Shown: positions 11,868 through 20,996 of the stretch, piece after piece | Layout: every line of letters starts with the position of its first letter | Numbering within the stretch: the stretch's first letter is position 1 | Source: Candidatus Gastranaerophilales bacterium | GTDB taxonomy: Bacteria; Cyanobacteriota; Vampirovibrionia; Gastranaerophilales; Gastranaerophilaceae | Direction of reading: 5' to 3' | DNA: 64,000 nucleotides | NCBI GenBank assembly: GCA_017461425.1 | Contig: JAFTXY010000012.1 | Coordinates: forward strand, 62,001-126,000 | Notes under the pieces: generated by a model | Databases searched by the model: none | Told to the model about the DNA's origin: nothing | What the model saw: the letters and a program-made list of their open reading frames with translations, nothing else | Program-made: the position numbers and the translations under genes

Positions 11868-13670
11868 ATGAAAAAATTAGAACACATTAGAAATTTTAGC
11901 ATAATAGCTCATATTGACCATGGTAAATCAACCTTGGCTGATAGATTACTTGAGGCAACAAATACAATCTCAAAAAGAGATATGCAAGATCAACTCTTAG
12001 ATACTATGGATATCGAAAGAGAACGTGGTATTACAATTAAATTAAATGCCGCAAAAATGAATTATAGGGCAAGAGATGGCAAGGATTATATTTTAAATCT
12101 AATTGATACCCCAGGTCACGTTGATTTTTCATATGAAGTTTCTCGTTCTTTAGCTGCATGTGAAGGTGCGTTATTAATTGTTGATGCCACACAAGGCGTT
12201 GAAGCACAAACGTTAGCTAATGTTTATCTTGCAATGGAGCAAAATCTGGAAATCATCCCTGTTATTAATAAAATTGATTTACCATCTGCAGATGTTGAAA
12301 GAGTTAAGCAAGAAATTGAAGATGTTCTTGGAATTGATGCATCTATGGCCATTCCTGTTAGTGCAAAAACTGGTTTAAATATTCAAGAAGTTCTTGAAGC
12401 GGTTGTTAAATATGTCCCCGCTCCAGAGGATACTTCTGATAAGCCTTTAAGGGCATTAGTTTTTGATAGCGCATATGATGCGTATTTAGGAACAATTTGT
12501 TTCTTTAAAGTTATAGATGGCTCTATTAAGCTTGGCGACAAAATTAAATTTATGGCAACTGGCAGAGAATTTGACGTTATTGAGCTTGGGTTTTTAAATC
12601 CAAATAGAAATCAAGTTCAAGAATTAAAAACTGGCGAAGTTGGATATTTTGCAGGTTCTATTAAGGAAATTACCCGTTTTGTAGGTGATACTATTACTCA
12701 TGTTGAAAAACCAGCAAAAGAACCTCTTGATGGATATAAAGAAGCAAAACCTATGGTATTTTCTGGATTATATCCTGTAAATAATGAAGATTATCATGAA
12801 TTAAAAGATGCGCTCGAAAAACTAAAATTATCTGATAGTTCCATCACATATGAGCCTGAAACATCTAATGCTCTTGGTTTTGGATTTAGATGCGGTTTTC
12901 TTGGTATGCTTCATATGGAAATTGCTCAAGAAAGACTTGAAAGAGAATATGATTTATCATTGATTACTACAGCACCATCTGTAATTTATAAGGTTCATAA
13001 AACCGATGGTGAAATAGTTGAAATCGATAACCCCGCAGAGCTTCCTGGGCCACAATATAGAGAATTCATAGAAGAACCTTACGTTAGAGTAAATTTATTT
13101 ACTCCAAACGACTATGTAGGCACCTTGATGGAATTGTGCCAAGATAAGCGTGGAATTTTTATTAATATGCATTATATTGATGATATTCGTGTTAACTTAG
13201 AATACCAAATTCCATTGTCTGAAGTTATTACAGACTTTTATGACCAATTAAAATCTCGATCAAAAGGCTATGCGTCTTTAGATTATGAATTTTGCGACTA
13301 TAAAAAATCTGATTTAGTCAAAATGGATATTTTATTAGCTAACGAAATAGTTGATGCCTTATCTGTAATTTGTCATAAAGATAGTGCATATAATATCGGT
13401 CAAAAGCTTACTAACAAACTAAAAGAAATTATTCCAAGACAAATGTTTGAAGTCGCAATTCAGGCTGCAATTGGCGGCAGAGTTATCGCAAGAACAAATA
13501 TCAAAGCATTAAGAAAATCTGTTCTTGATAAATGTTATGGTGGAGACATTTCTCGTAAAAGAAAACTTTTAGAAAAGCAAAAACGTGGTAAAAAACGTAT
13601 GAAAGCTGTCGGAAGAGTTGAAATTCCGCAAGAAGCATTCATGGCGGTATTATCTCTAAATGAAGAATAA
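11868..13670 (+). CDS. lepA: Elongation factor 4 (translational GTPase LepA)
   Basis: The 600-residue protein is LepA/EF4. It has the G1 motif in [14 protein letters not shown], the switch region [10 protein letters not shown]3 DTPGHVDF, G4 NKIDLP and G5 SAKTG. EF-G-like domains II, III and V follow, with the LepA-specific C-terminal domain (YHKDSAYN-type segment [11 protein letters not shown] and the basic [18 protein letters not shown]). It acts on stalled or mis-translocated ribosomes at the membrane. It has no Shine-Dalgarno and a -10 hexamer 7 bases upstream. Its TAA abuts the stop of the convergent Nudix gene with no gap. Confidence 0.97.
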   Translation: MKKLEHIRNFSIIAHIDHGKSTLADRLLEATNTISKRDMQDQLLDTMDIERERGITIKLNAAKMNYRARDGKDYILNLIDTPGHVDFSYEVSRSLAACEGALLIVDATQGVEAQTLANVYLAMEQNLEIIPVINKIDLPSADVERVKQEIEDVLGIDASMAIPVSAKTGLNIQEVLEAVVKYVPAPEDTSDKPLRALVFDSAYDAYLGTICFFKVIDGSIKLGDKIKFMATGREFDVIELGFLNPNRNQVQELKTGEVGYFAGSIKEITRFVGDTITHVEKPAKEPLDGYKEAKPMVFSGLYPVNNEDYHELKDALEKLKLSDSSITYEPETSNALGFGFRCGFLGMLHMEIAQERLEREYDLSLITTAPSVIYKVHKTDGEIVEIDNPAELPGPQYREFIEEPYVRVNLFTPNDYVGTLMELCQDKRGIFINMHYIDDIRVNLEYQIPLSEVITDFYDQLKSRSKGYASLDYEFCDYKKSDLVKMDILLANEIVDALSVICHKDSAYNIGQKLTNKLKEIIPRQMFEVAIQAAIGGRVIARTNIKALRKSVLDKCYGGDISRKRKLLEKQKRGKKRMKAVGRVEIPQEAFMAVLSLNEE

Positions 13671-14237
13671 TTAAATTCTATTTAGCGCATAAAAAACACC
13701 ACAAACTGTTGCAGATGCTAGTGACATGTCTTTTTCTACATTAGAAAAATAGTTTTTAACATCTTTTGCTGGTATTAAAAATCTTTCTAATATAATTCCG
13801 CCGTCAGAAACTGGTTGTGAAATAATGTTATAGTTTTCAACAACTGCAGTTACATATGACAAGGTTTCTGACGTTAATCCTGCTGAAGCTGCTGAATTTG
13901 TAAGCTCAATATATAATTTATCAGCTTTTAATCCTGCTTCTTCTAATAATTCTTTTTTAGCACATTCTATTAAATTTTCATTGCAATCATCATCCGCTAT
14001 AAGTCCTGCTGGTGATTCAAGACAATATTTAGATTTTAATTCAGCATATAAAGGTGGTCTTTGTGTTTTTAAAAACAAGAAATGATATTCATTATCTTTT
14101 TTAACTAAAGTTGTTATGACAACAGCACTATCTTTGCCGGCGGCATCATTTGTTCTTCTTAAATAACACCAATCTGAACCTGATGGTGATGGGGTTGATT
14201 TAAATTCAACATATTTTGTTTTAGAAATTATTTTCAT
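13671..14237 (-). CDS. Nudix hydrolase, ADP-ribose pyrophosphatase-like
   Basis: The 188-residue protein carries a Nudix box in GLIADDDCNENLIECAKKEL followed by LEEAGL, with the catalytic ELLEEAG core. The glycine is set a few residues further upstream than in the strict GX5EX7REUXEEXGU pattern. Overall length and the preceding ESPAG motif fit ADP-ribose/nucleoside-diphosphate-sugar hydrolases (NudF-like). The start has a Shine-Dalgarno (GGAAAG). It lies 7 bases downstream of the ThiE-like gene in one leftward operon. The substrate cannot be assigned; thiamine-phosphate-type Nudix activity is a possibility only because of the neighbour. Confidence 0.8.
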   Translation of the reverse strand: MKIISKTKYVEFKSTPSPSGSDWCYLRRTNDAAGKDSAVVITTLVKKDNEYHFLFLKTQRPPLYAELKSKYCLESPAGLIADDDCNENLIECAKKELLEEAGLKADKLYIELTNSAASAGLTSETLSYVTAVVENYNIISQPVSDGGIILERFLIPAKDVKNYFSNVEKDMSLASATVCGVFYALNRI

Positions 14238-14244
14238 ATCTTTC

Positions 14245-14718
14245 CTATTCTATATAAATAATTTTTGATTTTAAGCTATCTAGATTTAATTTTAAGGGTT
14301 GTTTGTCATCTTTTTCTATAAAAACTATATCAAAAATATTTTCAATACATTCTGGGCTATTTAAAATGTTTTTATAATTTGTTGCTAAAATAATGTCATT
14401 ATCTAAGATTTTTTTTGCATAAATTATATCAATATCATTATTATCAAGATATATGCCATCAGAATTAACTAATTTTGCAATATCGCATCTTTTTTTAATA
14501 AAAAACAATGAATCGTAAAACGAGCATAATTGCCTGATTTTTAGCGCAATATTGATGCTTATTTTATCTTGACATAATAATTCAACACAAATAAGTTTTT
14601 TGCCGTTATTTAAATGTTTTGCAATTTCATCAAGGCAAAATTCATCAAGTATTTTTATAAAAGAGCATTCATATATGTCTTTTAGAATTAATTTTTTTAT
14701 GTCCGATTTTTTATCCAT
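14245..14718 (-). CDS. Truncated thiamine-phosphate-synthase/TenI-like barrel protein
   Basis: The 157-residue protein resembles the middle of ThiE/TenI-type TIM barrels. CSFYDSLFFIKKRCDIAKLV then NSDGIYLDNNDIDII matches the family run FIINDRVDLA..ADGVHLGQEDL, and the next segment AKKILDNDIILATNYKN matches ARRILG..IIGVSTHS. The protein ends around 50 residues short of ThiE (about 210), so the phosphate-binding C-terminal barrel strands are missing and the QEDL pyrophosphate site reads NNDI. It is therefore probably not an active thiamine-phosphate synthase. No frameshift is visible, and the reading frame is intact with a Shine-Dalgarno (AAGG). It is first in an operon with the Nudix gene and divergent from the sigma-factor gene. 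Confidence 0.55.
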   Translation of the reverse strand: MDKKSDIKKLILKDIYECSFIKILDEFCLDEIAKHLNNGKKLICVELLCQDKISINIALKIRQLCSFYDSLFFIKKRCDIAKLVNSDGIYLDNNDIDIIYAKKILDNDIILATNYKNILNSPECIENIFDIVFIEKDDKQPLKLNLDSLKSKIIYIE

Positions 14719-14784
14719 AATTACCTTAATGGCTATAATAATATGATTATAGCGAAGTTTATTCTAATTTAATAGTCTTTAAAT

Positions 14785-15351
14785 ATGAATGAAGATAAAA
14801 TTAGTATAATAAAAGCTGCGCAAAAAGGCGATAAACTTGCATTAATTAAATTAATTAAACAAGAGCAAAATAATATTTATTCAACGCTTTTTTATCTTAA
14901 AAAAGATGAAATTGACTTATTGGACATAATGCAAGATATTTTGATTAAAATAAGTAGAAAAATAAGACAATTAAAAAATCCTGATAACTTTAAAACATGG
15001 TTAAATCAAATTATTTTAAACTCATATTATGATTATTTAAGAAAAATAAAAAATCGTCCTAAAAACATTAATCTAGAAAAATTTTCTGATGATTCTCAGT
15101 TAGAATTACCTGATTATTCGAGTAACCCACAAGATAGAATTTTATATTCAGAACTCGATTTTATAATTAAAAATGCTATCCAAAATCTTCCTAATCATTA
15201 TAAAATCCCAATAACTCTAAGAGAAATCCAAGGATTAAGTTATGATGAAATTTCGGATATTACAAAAACTACCGTAGGAACCGTAAAATCACGAATCGCA
15301 AGAGCACGAGCATTGATAAAAAATGATATAAATAGATATACAAAAGGCTAA
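14785..15351 (+). CDS. ECF-type RNA polymerase sigma factor
   Basis: The 188-residue protein has the two-domain layout of ECF sigma factors. Region 2 (about residues 20-90) contains IDLLDIMQDILIKISRKI and LKNPDNFKTWLNQIILNSYYDYLR. Region 4 (about 125-180) has ITLREIQGLSYDEISDITKTT and GTVKSRIARARALIK, a typical -35-binding helix-turn-helix. The next gene, 2 bases downstream, looks like its anti-sigma factor. No Shine-Dalgarno is seen. GAAGTT (14754-14759) and GTCT (14775-14778) resemble an ECF-type promoter and would start transcription at about the ATG, suggesting autoregulation; this is only inference. Confidence 0.88.
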   Translation: MNEDKISIIKAAQKGDKLALIKLIKQEQNNIYSTLFYLKKDEIDLLDIMQDILIKISRKIRQLKNPDNFKTWLNQIILNSYYDYLRKIKNRPKNINLEKFSDDSQLELPDYSSNPQDRILYSELDFIIKNAIQNLPNHYKIPITLREIQGLSYDEISDITKTTVGTVKSRIARARALIKNDINRYTKG

Positions 15352-15353
15352 TT

Positions 15354-15638
15354 ATGCAAGATATTAAAAAATTAGAAGAATTAACGTGTGAATATTATGA
15401 TAATGAGCTAAATAATTCAAGATTGATTAGTTTTGAAGCCGATATGGCAAATTCTGAGTCAATAAGAGAGTTTAGCGAAAATCTTTGTTTTGGATATTTT
15501 AAGATATCTAATTCAATGAAATTAACTAAAATTAGAGCAAAATCTAAAGCTGGTAAGGCTTTAAGAAAAATAACATTTAATAGAAATAACAATTTAATTA
15601 ATCGACTTTTATTCCGTTTCTTAGGAGTGTTTCGATAA
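15354..15638 (+). CDS. Probable RseA-like anti-sigma factor, soluble
   Basis: The 94-residue protein follows the sigma gene by 2 bases. Its N-terminal half, with LEELTCEYYDNELNNSR and ISFEADMANSESIREFSEN followed by YFKISNSM, follows the pattern of the RseA N-terminal domain (LSALMDGE, a helix, then EMQKTWESYHLIRDSM). No HxxxCxxC zinc motif and no convincing membrane helix are present; the C-terminal LLFRFLGVFR is too short and charged to be sure. It would therefore be a short cytoplasmic anti-sigma factor. Its last 41 bases overlap the convergent RWYD-repeat gene. The functional assignment rests on position plus a weak motif match. Confidence 0.6.
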   Translation: MQDIKKLEELTCEYYDNELNNSRLISFEADMANSESIREFSENLCFGYFKISNSMKLTKIRAKSKAGKALRKITFNRNNNLINRLLFRFLGVFR

Positions 15639-15915
15639 ATGTTTGTGCTGCTTGATGTTGAACATCTTGTGGTACAACTCTTAATAATTCAACAGTTTTT
15701 GATATAACTGGATCTTTATCATACCATCTTGAGCCACCATTTATTGGTTTAACAAGTTGGTAAAACTTGTCAATAGCTTCTTTTGAAACCTTCTCTTCAA
15801 TGCTTGAAAGGAATAATTCTGCTTGCTCTTTAAGTTCGTCTTGATAATCTTTTAATAGATTAATTACTTTTAATAAAAGTGGGTCATGATCATACCATCT
15901 TTTATACTCTTGCAT
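15598..15915 (-). CDS. Hypothetical protein with two RWYDxDP repeats
   Basis: The 105-residue protein consists of two copies of one unit. Unit 1 starts at residue 6 (RWYDHDPLLLKVINLLKDY) and unit 2 at about residue 62 (RWYDKDPVISKTVELLR). Each continues with a D..Q/E-A-..FI/LS...L helix (ELKEQAELFLSSIEE; DVQHQAAQTFIETLL). I do not recognise the family. The fold is likely all-alpha and cytoplasmic, with no signal or membrane segment. The start overlaps the end of murA by 14 bases, so it is translationally coupled behind murA and may relate to peptidoglycan precursor synthesis or division; this is inference from position. Confidence 0.7.
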   Translation of the reverse strand: MQEYKRWYDHDPLLLKVINLLKDYQDELKEQAELFLSSIEEKVSKEAIDKFYQLVKPINGGSRWYDKDPVISKTVELLRVVPQDVQHQAAQTFIETLLRNGIKVD

Positions 15916-17221
15916 TAGTTAAATCTCCTATTTTAGAAATTTCAGAGGTTTCTTCCTTAATTCTTATTGCGTCAATATTAAGTCCTCTTAATTTTTCAAC
16001 AAAATTTTCATAACCTCTATCAATGTGATTTAATGCACCAATTTCAGTTTCACCACGAGCGGCAACTGCTGCTGTAACTAATGCAGCACCTGCCCTTAAA
16101 TCGGTTGATTTTACTTGAGTTCCAACAAGGTAATCAACACCTTTTATAATTGCATGCTTTTTATTCACAATAATATTAGCGCCCATTTTCCATAGTTCAG
16201 GAATGTGCATAAAGCGATTTTCATATAGACTTTCTGTAACAACAGAAATTCCATCAGCGCAGCATAATAACGCCATGGCTAATGCTTGTAAATCTGTCGG
16301 AAATCCTGGATATGGTTGAGTGATAAAATTCATTGCTTTAAGTTTTTTACTATTTGAAACTTCCATTGTATTAGGGTCGATTAATTTTATATTTGCACCC
16401 ATTTCAAGGAGTTTACCAGTAAATAGTGTCAAATGATTTGGGAATATGTTTTTTATAATTCCGGAACCACCTGATGCAATAATTATACTCATATATGTTC
16501 CAGCTTCAATTCTGTCTGGAAGAGTAGTATACTCGCAACCCTTTAAATCTGATTGTTTAACGCCTGTTATTATAATTTGGCCAGTGCCTGCACCTTCGAT
16601 ATTTGCTCCCATTGATTTTAAGAAATTGGCTAAATCGACAATTTCTGGTTCTTGCGCGGCGTTTTGTATAATTGTCATTCCATCAGCTAAAACTGCAGCC
16701 ATCATGACATTTTCTGTAGCGCCAACGGATGGAATATCAAAGCAAACAGTTGCACCCTTTAGATTATTAGTTTTTGCAACTACATATCCATCCTCGATTT
16801 TGCATTCACAACCAAGTGCTTCTAATCCTTTAATATGGAAATTAACTCTTCTTTCGCCGATTTTGCATCCGCCAGGAAGTGCAACTCTTGCCATATTTAA
16901 TCTTCCAACTAATGCGCCCAAAACAACAAAACTTGCTCTCATTTTAGAAACAAATTCTTGAGATGCTTCGCAATTTGTAAGATTTGATGAATCAATTTCG
17001 ATTGTTTTGTTTGTTTTATCGTATTTTGTTTTTGCGCCAAGTCCCGATATAACTTCTAACATTATTTCAACATCAGAAAGTTGTGGCACGTTTCTGATTA
17101 TGCAAGTATCAGCGCACAAAAGAGAAGCTGCCATAAGCTTGAGTACAGAGTTTTTTGCACCGCTTATTGAAACTTCACCTTTTGCCGGATTTAAACCTTT
17201 TATTATTAATTTTTCGCTCAA
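15902..17221 (-). CDS. murA: UDP-N-acetylglucosamine 1-carboxyvinyltransferase
   Basis: The 439-residue protein is MurA, which transfers enolpyruvate from PEP to UDP-GlcNAc as the first committed step of peptidoglycan synthesis. The N-terminal GAKNSVLKLMAASLLC, the active-site loop LPGGCKIGERRVNFH with its catalytic (fosfomycin-target) cysteine, and the C-terminal TDLRAGAALVTAA are present. The loop reads RRVN where many MurA have RPVD. The start codon is TTG (17219-17221 on the minus strand), with AAGGA about 10 bases upstream and no Met until residue 30. It follows yidC and overlaps the RWYD-repeat gene by 14 bases. Confidence 0.95.
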   Translation of the reverse strand: MSEKLIIKGLNPAKGEVSISGAKNSVLKLMAASLLCADTCIIRNVPQLSDVEIMLEVISGLGAKTKYDKTNKTIEIDSSNLTNCEASQEFVSKMRASFVVLGALVGRLNMARVALPGGCKIGERRVNFHIKGLEALGCECKIEDGYVVAKTNNLKGATVCFDIPSVGATENVMMAAVLADGMTIIQNAAQEPEIVDLANFLKSMGANIEGAGTGQIIITGVKQSDLKGCEYTTLPDRIEAGTYMSIIIASGGSGIIKNIFPNHLTLFTGKLLEMGANIKLIDPNTMEVSNSKKLKAMNFITQPYPGFPTDLQALAMALLCCADGISVVTESLYENRFMHIPELWKMGANIIVNKKHAIIKGVDYLVGTQVKSTDLRAGAALVTAAVAARGETEIGALNHIDRGYENFVEKLRGLNIDAIRIKEETSEISKIGDLTNARV

Positions 17222-17308
17222 GTATCTTATATCCTTTTCTAACTGATTTTATAATAAATTTTAACTCTTTTAAAGGATAGCGACAAAAAATAAAATTTTT
17301 GTATGAGA

Positions 17309-18421
17309 TTATTTCTTGTCTTGGTCTTTATTTTCAACTACTTGCGCATCGATTACTTTAGCATCAATTACATTTTCTTTTGAATTTGTTTGTTTTTGCT
17401 TGTTATTTTCTTCGATTTCAAGCTGTTTATTAATAATTACCGTTTGAGCTATTTGGAAAATATTGCTTGTAACAAGATATAATAGTGCACCAGCTGGAAT
17501 TGGGATTAACACAAATGTTAAAACAATCATAATAGGCATAATTTTACCCATAGATTTTTGAATTGCGGCTTGTGTTGCATCTTGATTTTTATTTGATGTA
17601 GTAGCCATCATCACTTTTTGGGATAGCCAAATTGTTATACCAAATAAAGCAACTAATAAAATAACATCAAAATGTACTTCATCTTGAGCAGGAACAGTTG
17701 GAACAGAGGCAATTAAAATATCACCATGTCTTGTGAATTTAATATTTTCTGTTTCTTTTGTCATTATATTCATGACAGAAATATCAGCTTCTTTAACTTT
17801 GTTTAATTCGGCAAAGCTAAGATTTAAGTTATCTAATGTCATTTTTAATTCAACTGGTGCATCTTTTTGGATTTCACCTTGAACTTCAATAGCTTTTTGT
17901 GGTTTTGAAATTTTAACATTTTCTAATGTTTTGTCTGATAAAACAACATTTGCAGATTTTCCAGCATGGAATTGAGCATTTTTAGTTACCGAGAACTTGC
18001 CATCTAATGATACTCCTGCATTTGATTTAATTGTTGCATCAAGTCTATTTATGAATAAGAAATTCGTATTACCAGCCATTTGGATAAATTGCGGGCTCAT
18101 TAATGCGCTGTATAGCATAATAAAAATAGGAATTTGTATTAACATAGGAAGACATCCAGCGGTTGGATTAAAGTTGTTTTCCTTGTAGAATTCCATCATT
18201 TTTTGTTGCATTAATTGTGGATTATTTTTATATTTCTCCTGAATCATTTTCATTTTAGGAGTAAGATTTTGCATATTTTTCATTGAACGTTGTTGCGAAA
18301 CGTTAACTGGCCATAAGCAAACACGCATTAAAATTGTAAAAATGATAATTGCCATACCATATGAGCCAGCAAAATGCGCCAATTTGTTTAATATATCAAT
18401 CGTAAGGGTTACAAAATCCAT
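17309..18421 (-). CDS. yidC: Membrane protein insertase YidC/Oxa1 with an inserted periplasmic domain
   Basis: The 370-residue protein inserts membrane proteins with or without SecYEG. It has the conserved first core helix YGMAIIIFTILMRVCLWPVN with the hydrophilic-groove arginine, the cytoplasmic coiled hairpin (SMKNMQNLTPKMKMIQEKYKN), and GCLPMLIQIPIFIMLYSAL. Two later helices (VILLVALFGITIWLS and IMPIMIVLTFVLIPIPAGALLY) complete the core. Between the second and third core helices lies an extra segment of about 110 residues (about 130-245), rich in beta-type sequence. The large N-terminal periplasmic domain of proteobacterial YidC is absent. The tail is charged. A GAGGAG Shine-Dalgarno precedes the ATG. 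It is divergent from mnmE and upstream of murA. Confidence 0.93.
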   Translation of the reverse strand: MDFVTLTIDILNKLAHFAGSYGMAIIIFTILMRVCLWPVNVSQQRSMKNMQNLTPKMKMIQEKYKNNPQLMQQKMMEFYKENNFNPTAGCLPMLIQIPIFIMLYSALMSPQFIQMAGNTNFLFINRLDATIKSNAGVSLDGKFSVTKNAQFHAGKSANVVLSDKTLENVKISKPQKAIEVQGEIQKDAPVELKMTLDNLNLSFAELNKVKEADISVMNIMTKETENIKFTRHGDILIASVPTVPAQDEVHFDVILLVALFGITIWLSQKVMMATTSNKNQDATQAAIQKSMGKIMPIMIVLTFVLIPIPAGALLYLVTSNIFQIAQTVIINKQLEIEENNKQKQTNSKENVIDAKVIDAQVVENKDQDKK

Positions 18422-18492
18422 TATTATCTCCTCGTAAATTTAATCTCATTATATTTATATAAATTTTACTATAAACATGATAATATTTACCT

Positions 18493-19818
18493 ATGGAAAA
18501 TAATTTTGATACAATTGTTGCAATAATTACTCCCCTAGCGCAAGGTGCGGTTGGAATAATCAGAATTTCGGGTGATGAGGCTTTTGACATAGCAAGAAGC
18601 ATATTTACTAAAGAAATTAAGCCGAAAATGATTAATTATGGGCATATTAAAGATGATAATAATAACATTTTAGATGAAGTGATTTTATTGCCTTTTGTAT
18701 CACCACATAGCTATACGGGTGAAGATGTTATAGAAATACAAACACATGGCTCACCATCTATTTTAAATTCAATTTTAGAGCTAATTTTGTCTAAAGGGGC
18801 AAGATTAGCACAAAGAGGTGAATTTACAAAACGTGCCTTTTTAAACCATAGAATTGATTTATCTCAAGCAGAGGCTGTTTTAGATGTTATTAAATCAAAG
18901 TCAGAAAAATCTGCTCAAAATGCCTTGTCAAACCTTGGCGGATATTTAAAAATTAAAATTAATCAACTAAAACAAGATTTAATTGAAACTTATTCAAAAG
19001 TTATTGCTTCTATTGATTTTCCTGAAGACGTCGCTGAAGTTGATAAAAATTCTGTCGTATCGATATGTAGTGATAAAATTATTCAAATTGATGACATCCT
19101 TAAAAATTCAAAAAGCCATGATTTTATAAGAGACGGCATAAGCGCATGTTTAATAGGAAAGCCAAATGTAGGTAAAAGCTCTTTGTTTAATAGTCTTTTA
19201 AATTATTCTAGAGCCATAGTAACTGATATTGCGGGTACCACTAGAGATACAATTAAAGAATCAATTAATTTAAATGGATATATTATTAATTTTATTGATA
19301 CTGCTGGCGTAAGAGACAAAAAAGATGCAGATATTGTAGAGCAAATTGGTATCGATAATTCACTTGAAGCAATTAAAGAATCTGAAATCGTATTATTTTT
19401 ATATGAAAGTTCGATAGATGAAATTGATGCTGATTTAATTAAACTTTCTCAAGATAAACAAGTTTTATATGTGAAAACAAAAGCTGATTTATCAGCAGGA
19501 AATGATGAAAATATTCTTGAGATTAGCTCTAAAACTGGGTTTGGTATTGATAAATTAAAAGATGAAATCATATCTATAATTAAAAATCTTATTCCGCAAG
19601 ATACAAACTATACAACAAATAAACGTCAGCAAACATGCCTTATTAGAGCAAAAGAAGCGTTAAATAATGTAATTCAAACTGCCAGTCTTGATGATTTAGC
19701 TGATCTATATGCAATTGATTTAAAGCAATCTATATTAGCTCTTGATGAAATAACCGGCGAAGTTTTAACTGACACAATCTTAGAAAATATTTTTGATGCT
19801 TTTTGTATTGGAAAATAA
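18493..19818 (+). CDS. mnmE: tRNA modification GTPase MnmE
   Basis: The 441-residue protein works with MnmG to place the (carboxymethyl)aminomethyl group on U34 of tRNAs. The N-terminal formyl-THF-binding domain begins DTIVAIITPLAQGAVGIIRISG. The inserted G domain has GKPNVGKSSLFN, a switch with DIAGTTRDTI, and DTAGVRDKKD. The C terminus ends with the catalytic FCIGK motif. No Shine-Dalgarno lies before the ATG; TAATAT (18481-18486) ends 6 bases upstream, again suggesting a leaderless message. The gene ends flush against the convergent cysteine-protease-like gene. Confidence 0.97.
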   Translation: MENNFDTIVAIITPLAQGAVGIIRISGDEAFDIARSIFTKEIKPKMINYGHIKDDNNNILDEVILLPFVSPHSYTGEDVIEIQTHGSPSILNSILELILSKGARLAQRGEFTKRAFLNHRIDLSQAEAVLDVIKSKSEKSAQNALSNLGGYLKIKINQLKQDLIETYSKVIASIDFPEDVAEVDKNSVVSICSDKIIQIDDILKNSKSHDFIRDGISACLIGKPNVGKSSLFNSLLNYSRAIVTDIAGTTRDTIKESINLNGYIINFIDTAGVRDKKDADIVEQIGIDNSLEAIKESEIVLFLYESSIDEIDADLIKLSQDKQVLYVKTKADLSAGNDENILEISSKTGFGIDKLKDEIISIIKNLIPQDTNYTTNKRQQTCLIRAKEALNNVIQTASLDDLADLYAIDLKQSILALDEITGEVLTDTILENIFDAFCIGK

Positions 19819-20523
19819 TTAATCACGCATATATGTAGGCCATATTTCCATTTGTTCTACCCAATGATTTTGTATAGGGTTTGAACTTGCTGGCATTATA
19901 TCAAAACTTGCTTTATTTATATTTGTATTAAATATTTTTTCATAATATCTAAATGCATCACGTTTTTTCATGGAAATTGAACTCCATAAGTCTGTGATGA
20001 TAGTTTCATCCCCCCAAGTGTCTGGAGTTTCTGCCAGAATCCCTTTTGGAAAATTTGTTATGGTGAATACATGGTTGCCTTGATATTTTCCATCATTATC
20101 ATACATATTCATACATATATTAACAGCTGGAGTTTGATTTTCTTTATAGAACAGTGCTTGTACAGCTTCTGCGCATTCACCACAATTTCCAATTAATTGG
20201 CCGTTATCTTTTCTTGATTTATAATATGCAATTAATTGTTCATCAGCTTTTGAATATCCATAATATTCGTCTTCTGGATTTATTCTTGCACTCAATTCCT
20301 TTGAGTGTTCTTTCATTCTTGAACATACATTAGTATATTTAATGTCTGCTTTGTGTTGCAAAGCTTTTAGGTCTAAATATGTTGAAGAATCAACTTTTCC
20401 ATATCGTCCTTGCGCTTCCCTAAGAACTTTTAATGCTAAATCCCTTTGAGCTCTGTTTTCTGTTTTTGTTTGAGATAATCTTTCTGGTCGATATGGATAA
20501 ATATATGTTCCATTAACTTGCAT
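19819..20523 (-). CDS. Putative papain/transglutaminase-fold cysteine enzyme
   Basis: The 234-residue protein has no recognised close family but shows a plausible Cys-His-Asp triad. A cysteine lies in QLIGNCGECAEAVQALF (C114 or C117, at a helix N-terminus), a histidine in YQGNHVFTITNFP (H151, followed by a beta strand), and an aspartate in IITDLWSS (D178). This order and spacing fit transglutaminase/papain-like folds used by peptidases, amidases and several bacterial effectors. There is no signal peptide; the N-terminus is polar (MQVNGTYIYPYRPERLS). An AAGGAG Shine-Dalgarno supports the start. It faces a divergent small gene and a large LysM protein. The substrate is unknown. Confidence 0.6.
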   Translation of the reverse strand: MQVNGTYIYPYRPERLSQTKTENRAQRDLALKVLREAQGRYGKVDSSTYLDLKALQHKADIKYTNVCSRMKEHSKELSARINPEDEYYGYSKADEQLIAYYKSRKDNGQLIGNCGECAEAVQALFYKENQTPAVNICMNMYDNDGKYQGNHVFTITNFPKGILAETPDTWGDETIITDLWSSISMKKRDAFRYYEKIFNTNINKASFDIMPASSNPIQNHWVEQMEIWPTYMRD

Positions 20524-20663
20524 AATAACTCCTTTTGAATATATTAAGAAAGCTAAAATTAATAATTGCCTTATTTTATATAATTATAAATTTTTGTTAA
20601 TAAATTTATTGTTATTCAGCAATATTTATATTCAGGATATTTTCTATAGAAAAAGGAAATATT

Positions 20664-20945
20664 ATGCGTGTTTTAGTTAGGCCAGATTTAATTGCCAGAG
20701 TACCTCAATATACACAAGAGACTTTTGTTAGAACCCCGATTCTACCTAATGACATATCTAAAATATTTGTTAAATGTGATGATTTTAAATCAGCAATTGC
20801 TGAAAGTTATAAAAATGATTCATCTGCCAAAGAGGCAATAAACGCAGCTAAAGAATTTATTTTAGCGACAGGCGCTAGATCGTCTAAATCAGCTAAAAAG
20901 AGCGCTGAAGCGTTTATTTATCATTTAAGAAGAATGGGTAAATAG
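20664..20945 (+). CDS. Small hypothetical basic protein
   Basis: The 93-residue protein starts MRVLVRPDLIARVPQYTQET and continues into a helix rich in Lys, Ala and Ser (SYKNDSSAKEAINAAKEFILATG, SAKKSAEAFIYHLRRMGK). I recognise no domain. It has a good Shine-Dalgarno (AAAAGGAAA) about 7 bases before the ATG. It is divergent from the cysteine-enzyme gene (140-base gap) and 51 bases upstream of the LysM gene in the same orientation. This could make it a small partner or accessory to either; that is inference. Confidence 0.55.
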   Translation: MRVLVRPDLIARVPQYTQETFVRTPILPNDISKIFVKCDDFKSAIAESYKNDSSAKEAINAAKEFILATGARSSKSAKKSAEAFIYHLRRMGK

Positions 20946-20996
20946 TAAAGAATTGTAACGATTGTTAAACTTCCTTTCAGTAAATGTCGTTAATGA

